Assembly: GCA_020091685.1 (NCBI GenBank)
Contig: CM034599.1
Coordinates: 20,912,006 to 20,976,005, forward strand
Reading direction: 5' to 3'
Source of the DNA: Lutjanus erythropterus
Lineage: Eukaryota; Chordata; Actinopteri; Lutjaniformes; Lutjanidae
Length of the DNA: 64,000 bases
This document shows, piece after piece, positions 12,688-21,600 of the stretch. The first letter of the stretch is position 1. Each line of letters starts with the position of its first letter. Both the position numbers and the translations under genes were made by a program. Below the pieces are notes generated by a model. It saw only the letters and a program-made list of their open reading frames with translations. It had not been told where the DNA came from and searched no databases.

Positions 12688-15600
12688 CTTTTGGACCTTC
12701 AAAGGTCTAAACCTCCTCACAAACATTTCAGCAGAATATCTTGCAAGCACATTTTAGCACGTTCACATAAAGAAAGAGCTTCAGGAGTTCTGTTGAAGGT
12801 TACTGCATCAGAATCACATAATACATTTAAAGGATATTTATGTTTTATTACATCTTGGATCTCATCCTGGTAGTTTTGACCTTTTTTTACTGAGCAATTA
12901 TGATGACATTGTTCTCACCACAGTAACTGCTGTGATCTGGTACAACAAGATGAAAAACATTCAGAGGATCAGAACATTTTAACCAGATTATTTTAACCAC
13001 TAAAACTGAAACTGAGCACACCTGAAGTGTCAGGAAATACTGTCCAATGCACAACGGTCGAAGTTGAATCAGGAAGTTGGGCACAACTCAACAATTCAAA
13101 CACTACTTATAACAAAAAAATCACACAAATGTCTAATAGGATACTAGCAGTGCTGGGGAGCAACTACTTACAAGTAACCTGTAATTACATTTAATTAATT
13201 TACAAAATAAATAGAGGTAGTAATTGTAATCAGTTACAGTTACTGAGAAAAAATATTTAATTGAATTACAGTTACTAATCAAAAATGTTGGTGGTTACAA
13301 AGGGGTTACATCCAAATATTCATTTCAGGTGGCCTGATGGAGATCTGCACTAGTTATTTTCTGTTTTACTACCACAGTTTGGTTAGGTTGAGGCAACAAA
13401 AGTGTTTGGTTAGGATTAGGAAAAAATCTTGATTTGGGTTCAAACTGACCATTAACCATGTGTGTTAGAAAGCCCTTTCTTGCAGAAGGATTTGAAGACT
13501 AACTTCTTCCATGTGATGAAGTTGGTCTGTAAACTGTAGTAGATGTTAAAATTATTTGTTTAACGTTTGCCTTTGTTTTCTATTTCGAATAAGCTTTTAA
13601 TACCTGATTGTCTGACTTTGTTGCGTTTCTTGGCCTGTCAGGCTACGTTTTAGTGATGTTGCCACTTTCCGAGATTTTAGCTCAGTACAGTATCACAATT
13701 AATGAACGGACTGGTGGCCACACCTACAATAATCAGACCAAAGTTAGAATTAAAAGACAGAATTGTCCACAAAAATTCGTATACAGATTGTGTTAATTTA
13801 CTAATTTAAAAAACATACGAGAATTCATGAACATTTTCAAAATTCATCAATCTGAGAGTCTGAGTCCTGCAACATTGTTATTAAAATTATGCAATAGGAA
13901 ACACAATTGTGTATAATAATCAGTCAAAGGGTTCAGTTCATCAGCAGACGAGCAAACAATCAACAGTGCAGGTAGAAAACTGGAATAGCCACCTTAACGT
14001 TGCATGAAACTGAGTATACAGTGGATGAACACCTATAGAATGAAAGCAAAGAACTGTGAAAACACGTCAAAATGCAGAAACATGATGTTTCAATATGAAT
14101 TAATTAGTCGTTTCAAGGATTCAAGGTCTTGTACTGTATTAAGCAAATGGCCATGAGAAGCTAGAAAGCAAACAACTGTTTTGACACTCTTCACCACCTA
14201 CTGTTCTCAAAAGTCAAGAGTGAACATCCATAGTCAAATTATTGAAAATATTCAGTGACTTTTTAACATGTTTGCTCAGGGCTGCCCTTGTAAGACAGGT
14301 TACTGTGGTGCTACTGTTGGATGTTGTAATCCACACATGGATAAGCACAGAATAAGTCTATATTACTGTATCTTGAAGAATGAAAATATGCATGGAAGTT
14401 AAAAATAGACCTACCAGAATTCCTACAAGCTCGTCTGTCACAGTGACACATAAAGACTCATTACAGCGAAACCCCTGCCTGCGAGCCTCCACGCGTTCAT
14501 GCCTGCATCTAATACATGTATAGAGGCATGTTTGGGTGCTGCTGGATGATCCGGCGGTGCCGTATGACTGATGACTGTTGCTGCACAGTGTCCTCAGGCT
14601 GCACCACGCTGATCCTCTCCTCCTTGCTCTGTGCCAATTAGTCCTGTTCTCCTGCAGACGGGTCACCCATTGCCTGCCCCGAAATCCCCCAATTTCTCCT
14701 CCCGTTCCCTGGCAGGCAGTAGAGTGCAGACCTCAGGCATCCTGGACAGGCTTAAGTTCTCCCAAAGCATGTGTAGCACAGCGTATTGATTTTTTCCCTC
14801 TGACTTTATCTCTTTTATATCCCGGGGCTTTATGTCAAATTGTGAGCTTGAGAAAAAAAAAAGTTAAACTGGTTTTATTTATAGCACTGGCCTCTATAGT
14901 GACTTTTGTTTTCTTTCTTTCTTTTTGTTTTTTGTATAATTATCTTTATTAATTTCACGCTGTTCACCATGAGGTTTTATTTACAGTCTTTCATGATATG
15001 TATTCCATAACATGTCCTATCCTTGAACGGTGTCAAGCAACACATCACTCCGCCCATACCATTATATACACAAGACATAAAATACAAGACACAAAACATT
15101 CAATCCTACATGCTATTCACATACCTCTCGTTCCAATCCACCCACCCCGACAACATTCAAACACACTCACACATGCACACACATTAACACACACCTCACA
15201 ATAGTTCTATGCCCTTGATCTCCACCAGAGCCCCCTCCCATTCTCTTCCCTGCCACCAGTTATTTTTGTTTGAAATCTTATAAAGCACCATATATGTGTT
15301 CCTAAACCTAACTGAATTGCTTTATTTTGTCGTTATCCTCAGACAATGTCTTATCTATGGACAAATAATATCTCATCAATTTTTTTTCCAGATCTGTAGG
15401 GTGGGAGCTTCTGCTTTTTTTTTTTTTTTTTTTTTCTCCAGTGTTTTAAAATGAGCTTCTTATAGACGAGGGAGGAGAACATAATCTGCCATCCCAAAGG
15501 ATATCTTATTTTTTTCAGCATATTGAAAAATGCACAGTTAAGCTGAAAAATTAATTTTTGTTTTGCATGTAATAGATATCCAGTCTTGGATTTCATTCCA

Positions 15601-18600
15601 CACTCTGTTCACTTTTGTACAAGACCAGAAGGAATGCATAAGGGAGTCATGAGAGCCAATTATCTCTCATGTAATATATTCTTGTCATTAATTTATATTG
15701 TGTTATCCAGAGATTTTCATTTGTGGTGATGCTGCTAGTGATGTATAAACATTCCTTCCATCTTGTGTCAGCTTCTTTAAAATGGAGGTCTTTGTTCCAT
15801 CCATCATATATTTTTATAGTTTAGATTGTTCCATCAGTAGCATATTATATAATTTGCAAAGTATTTTTTCCTTTCTTCCCTCTTTAAACAAAAGGACCTC
15901 AAGAGGCACCAGATCATAGTGTAAAGTAAAATTTTCAGTAATCCAATTTTTTAGCTGTAAATATCTAAAACATTCTTGATTTGTCAATGTAAATTTGTTT
16001 TGGAGTTCAGTAAATGATTGTACCTTGTTATGCATGATTATATCTGATAAATATTTAATTCCCCTTACGTTCCAAAAGACCCAGTTAAGTTTAATTCCAA
16101 AGCTCTGTGTTCCTAGGTATACTAAATTGCACTCCTAATATATTTTCAACTCTCTTCCATTTTTAATGTACTATTTATAACAAAATTAGATACTTTGATA
16201 TTGTTTTTACTGAGTGTTTTGTTTTCATTGTTATATTGTGGGTCTCCGTCATAGAGAGGAGGCTCAGTTGGTATCAGGTGTATCATTCTGCAAGCAATTT
16301 GAGATACTGATTTTTACTTCAACAGAACTCAGGAGATGCAGTCATTGTCTGCACTGACCACGCTCCCACTGATTTTTATATAATGACAGCCTTTTACCTT
16401 TTTTAAACACGCATTAGCATGCTGTGTGTGAAAGTCTTTTTCTTATTGTTAACAAATCCCATGAAAAGAGCAAATAAGAAATGGTTTAAAACACTTCTCA
16501 GTACTTTATACTTCACTGCTCTTTCTGTGGTACTGTGGTAGATGTAAATCTTTAACAGTGGGCACAAATTTAGCATTTTATTTTTAAAAAAATCAAATCT
16601 CCTAAACAACTGGGCACTGTACTACAGCTTTATATTTAAAATAGAGTATATGTTGAGGATTATTCTCACCCATGAATTAAAAAACATTTGGTGCTTCTTT
16701 TACTGCACCAGGCTGCCGTTTGTCAGATTGAGTCAAAATAAACTACAGTGTGTGTTTATGATAATGAAGGAAAATGTCACCCAGAGCAACAGTGTGGGTT
16801 TTTAATAGGTCTACGGCACAGAGTGATAAGCTGTATTAGAGTTTGGTTACACAGGCAATACATTTTAGTAGGATCAATTTATAGTTGGTGTTCATCTTTC
16901 TATTGGAATTGTTGACAATAATTTAAGCCTTAACGTTAGAGGTCCAGTGTGTAAGATTTACATATGGAATATAATTTTCATAAATATGTTTTCATTAGTA
17001 GCCCAGAGTGGACGAACCAAACACTGCTCTAGAGCCTGAGCCATGAGTTTCTCCTACATGATTAGCAGACAAGACAAGAGTGAGACAAGGTGTTTGCAAT
17101 CTGCAAGCTCACCACTAGATGACACTAAATCCTCCACACTTCTTCTGCTCCCGTGATTTATTTGTTTTTCCAAAATACCTTGCTGGCTATTTAACATAGC
17201 AAAGCCAAATAGTTAAATGTTTTAAAGCTAGTGAATTACAATTGTGACTAGTACCAAATAACTACAGACATAATGAATATATATTTTTAAGTATGATTTT
17301 ATTCTGAGTTCTCAGTGTGCAAATTTATCAAATCATTTTAAGCTGGTTCAACTTAAAAATGTTATTTCCCTTGCTGCCTTAAAAATGTAAGTTATCTGAG
17401 CATGGATTGCAAAATTGGTCCAAAGTTGTCTTATGTTTTAAAAAGCTTTGAAAATATAAAGCCAATTGAGTTAAGTGAACTTGATAAACCATTCAAGTGC
17501 ATTGAACTTAAGATGTTAAAATTGAATCAACTAAGTGTACAGAGGTAGGGAATAAATTACTAACATTAATCATGGTTAACGTTATTTTCATTATTATGGA
17601 AACAAGTGATTTATCTTTACATGTACAGCAGGTTTCCATCAGGTATGTTTTCTTGAAACTACAAAACAGAGTGGTCTGACAAGAGTTTTAACTCTTAAAA
17701 AATTGCCTGCTGGGAAGTCTGCCAATATCCTGATCAATTTCTTTCAAAATTTAATTTTATGATTTGAGTGAAGTCACAGCAGTACATTTATTTGAGACAA
17801 AAGACTTTGAGTGAGAACAACTTGCATTTATACTTTCTGACCTGAAAATAAAAACTAGAAATTTTAAATTGATTTCCCTTGACAATATGAAAACGTATAT
17901 ATATTTAGGCTGTGCTGACAAGAAAATAGTAGTTGATTCCACTAAATTCCTGTACATTGTTTACAGTGTACACAATATACACTTTCCACCAAAACAAAGA
18001 CCCACAATCTTAACGACATAACAAGACACGCTTACACATTTACTCCATATAAATACACAATATCTGATCAACTTAAACTAAACATGTTAAATATAAATAA
18101 AATTACACATCATCTATAACTCGAAAACCATTCCGCTTCATCGAGTAGCCCCATCTTTCATCCTTCACCAACTGAAACATCAACAATTATACAATCTTTT
18201 AGATTCTGGCCATTTAATTGTTATGTCCTAGGTATTGTCCATCTGTCCTGCATTAAAACAAAAAAAAGAGAAAAACATAGAAATGAACAAAACAAAGCTT
18301 AAGTGTAAATGTTATTTTTTCTCTTATGCTCTTCCTATGTGATTTCAAATTGAGTTAATTTGTTCTTTTCGATGGCTATTGTCTTTTCCATGTTCAAATG
18401 ATATGTGAAGTGATATTTCAATTCTTCTTCACATTACTAGCAATTTTTCTTCACTTCACTGAATGGGCTTCCACCCACAACACGATTTTTCAGTGAGGCA
18501 TATCTCCACTAGACCTCCACAAATGTACCAGCTGTGTTTGGAAAAGTAGAACTCTCACATCTAAAAACAGGACACAGGTGCAGAAATAATTAAAACGTAG

Positions 18601-21600
18601 TTCTACAAACACTCCTGGTGTTTTAGTAACTGTCGATCCAAGATCACTGATGCAACTGCAAGGCTTTAGTTATCGTTTTTCACGCATGTTAGGAGAAAAT
18701 TGGCAGCATTTTTCTCCCCAAAAGCAGCGACGTGCTGCTTCTTGACCACACAAACATCCTTTGATTTACTGTGGATGTAACCATGTCAGCAGTATTTATG
18801 GAGGGCTGTTATTGATCCATGTGTTTTTTTGTCAAGGTGCTGTATCTGCTGGGGGCTATGTCTCTGTCCATGGCTCTGCAGCTAGACCGTCACGGTCTGT
18901 GGAACCTGCTGGGACCCAGCCTGTTTGCTCTGGGCATCATGGCCGTAGCATGGGTAAGAACAACTCTTATATTTACTGCACAGTGAACCAGTAGTGTACA
19001 GCAAAACTTTAGTCTATAATGAGTTTACATTTGAAAAGAGTAGCCTCTGCATTGTTCAAATAGTTTATGGGAATATAGCAAAAATGAAGGACTTTAATAA
19101 TGATCATTAAACTACACTCACATATAGCACATTTAAGCAGGCTTTGGTCACAGGCAGGTAAACAGTCCGTGTGCCGGCTACACAAGAAACCCAGAAACAT
19201 TGGCCATTGGCTACAAGATTGGTCTATATTTGACTCAACAATAAGGATTGCCTGCTTGCCCGAGGCCAATAAAATGCCATGTTGGGCTAGTATATCTAGC
19301 AACTCACTTGTCCGACCAGACAAGTGGTAAAAAAGAATTAAATATTAAACTATTTTTATTGTTGATCAATCATTAAAGTCATTTTTCAAATAAAAATTGT
19401 ATTAAATGCTGTTTTCAACCTTTCAAATATTGAGATTTCCTGCTTTTTTCTGTTTATTATCATATTTAACTGAATATCTTTGGGTTTTGTTTTGTTTTTT
19501 AAGATTATTTTTTGGGCTTTTGCCTTTGTTTTAGATAGGGACAGCTGAAGATATGACAGGAAAGGGGGAATGACATGCAGCAAATGGGTCAGCAAACCAG
19601 CGACCACTGCAGAGGACCAACAGCCTCAGTACATGGGGCAAACGCTCTACCAACTGAGCTATGGGAGAACCCCTATCTTTGGGTTTTGAACTAAAACAAA
19701 ACAAGACATTTAAAACTACTACAAGAAATGGGAGTTGAACCAGCAGCCACTGCAGAGGACTAACAGCCTCAGCACATGATTATGATAACCACTCATGAAG
19801 CAACTGATACAGGGGCAAGTAAAAACTGACTTCAAGCAAGAAGACTGACAGAATTTTACACAGGATAAAAGAAAATTAATTTTAATGCATAATTTGTGTT
19901 TGACATTCAAAGACAAGCTTGTTTTAACATGCAGATGAAAAGTGTCAGCACTGTCCCGCTATTGTTCCTCATGCCAGTAAGTGTAAGAGGACTTAATCCA
20001 TCATTTAGGCTTAGGGCTGGAACATGGGGCTGGAACATATGCATGGCTAAAAACTGTGGGTTTCTGACCAATGAAGCTATTTTACATTAGCATGGAAGGG
20101 GCTTTAAAAGTTTTGCAGCCTGTGGGTATTAGTCATGGGTTGTAGTTCCATTATAAGTCAGCTTGTACTTTCACTGACTCTTCTCCGAGTCATAATGTGC
20201 TCCCTGAACTGAGAAGATAAAAAATAATAGTCTTTCAGGCAAGGTTCTTGAAAAAAAAAAAAAGCCTTTAACACCAAACCTCTGACATGAGTTTGAAAAC
20301 AAGGTTTGTGGCTTCCTTGGAGAAAGCTTTGCTTTGAATAAAGTGTGGGAGTTGTAGCTGTGAGAGTTATCTTTCTGTGAGCTGTAGGATCCTACAGAAA
20401 ATATGGAAGATGAAGCACTGTTTAATTCCACTATGTAAACCCTCCAGTTTTAGCACCAGTGCTACGAGACAGTATATTTTACCATGGACGAGAGTCTTTT
20501 CTTCTGAGATTAACAACAGCGCTTCAGAATTCATGCAAAACACCACTGTATCATTCAAATGTGAGTGTATTCAGAGATTTACATAAAGCCACTGGCTTCC
20601 ACTACTTGGCTGGATTTCCTGCCTGGTATTGGCACATTCATAATTCAATTATAGATGGCTTATTGACATGTGTTATTTGACCAGTATAAAATGCAAATAT
20701 CATGGTCCGCTATACTGTGACAATATCTACAGTATACACAAACTTTCAGCTACGCTCAGAAATAACGGTTCCAAAAGGGTTCTTCCTGAAGGACTAAGGT
20801 TCTACCCAGATCCATATGCTTCTGAAGAACCCTTTTTGGGAGAAAGAGTTTGTCCAGGATTCTCTGTAAGACCAAGGGTTCTATGATGGCCTGGTAGCTC
20901 AGCTGGAAGAACGGCCGCCCCACGTACTGAGGCTGGAAGATCTCTGCAGCAGCTGTGGGTTTGACTCCCGTCTGTGGCTCTCTGCTGCATTTAATTCCCC
21001 GACTCTCTGTGTTGTGTTGTTAGTACCATTAAAAGGTGGACAGATTTTGGATAGAAATCCCACAAAGGGTTCTGGCTGGAACCCTTAAACCATGAAAATG
21101 TCCTCCTTTAGAACCTCTCATCAGGGGCTTTATATGAAACATTTCACAGATGGCTCTAGGTATGGCCCTTTTTGTGTTTGTTCTAGCTAGAACTCTCTGA
21201 AGGAGTTCCAAGTGGGTTCCAACCTTTACAAAAGGTTCTACTAGGAACCAAAAACAGATCTCCTTAGGGACAAGCTGAAGAACCACTCATTGTTCTAGTA
21301 GGCACTTTTTTTAAGAGTGAAGGCAATCAGGCACTCCAAAAATAGGTGCTGATGACAAGGAAGGAAAGATTAAAAAGTCTTCATTATAGTTGCTAAAGTT
21401 GTTTAAAATATCAAAATTTGTCGACCACTGTACTGTGGGTTTTCATCAAGGCTTTGAACAAGTGTAACAAGGTGTAACCACACCTATATAGTCGCACTAG
21501 CCAATAGGAGGCAATCACATAACCTACATAAACATAACAGGTGAAACTGGTGAAAAATAACACAGGAAAAATAGAAGAATAATTTTCACACATCGTAAAT

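Noticed and set aside
14578-14952. 124-codon open stretch in the largest intron as a hidden exon
   Set aside because: No similarity to a known family in the translation, no good flanking splice pair that preserves a frame, and it runs into the tail of an L1-like element.
20886-20990. Possible tRNA gene
   Set aside because: A and B boxes are present but no cloverleaf with a normal anticodon arm can be drawn. It fits a tRNA-derived SINE head.
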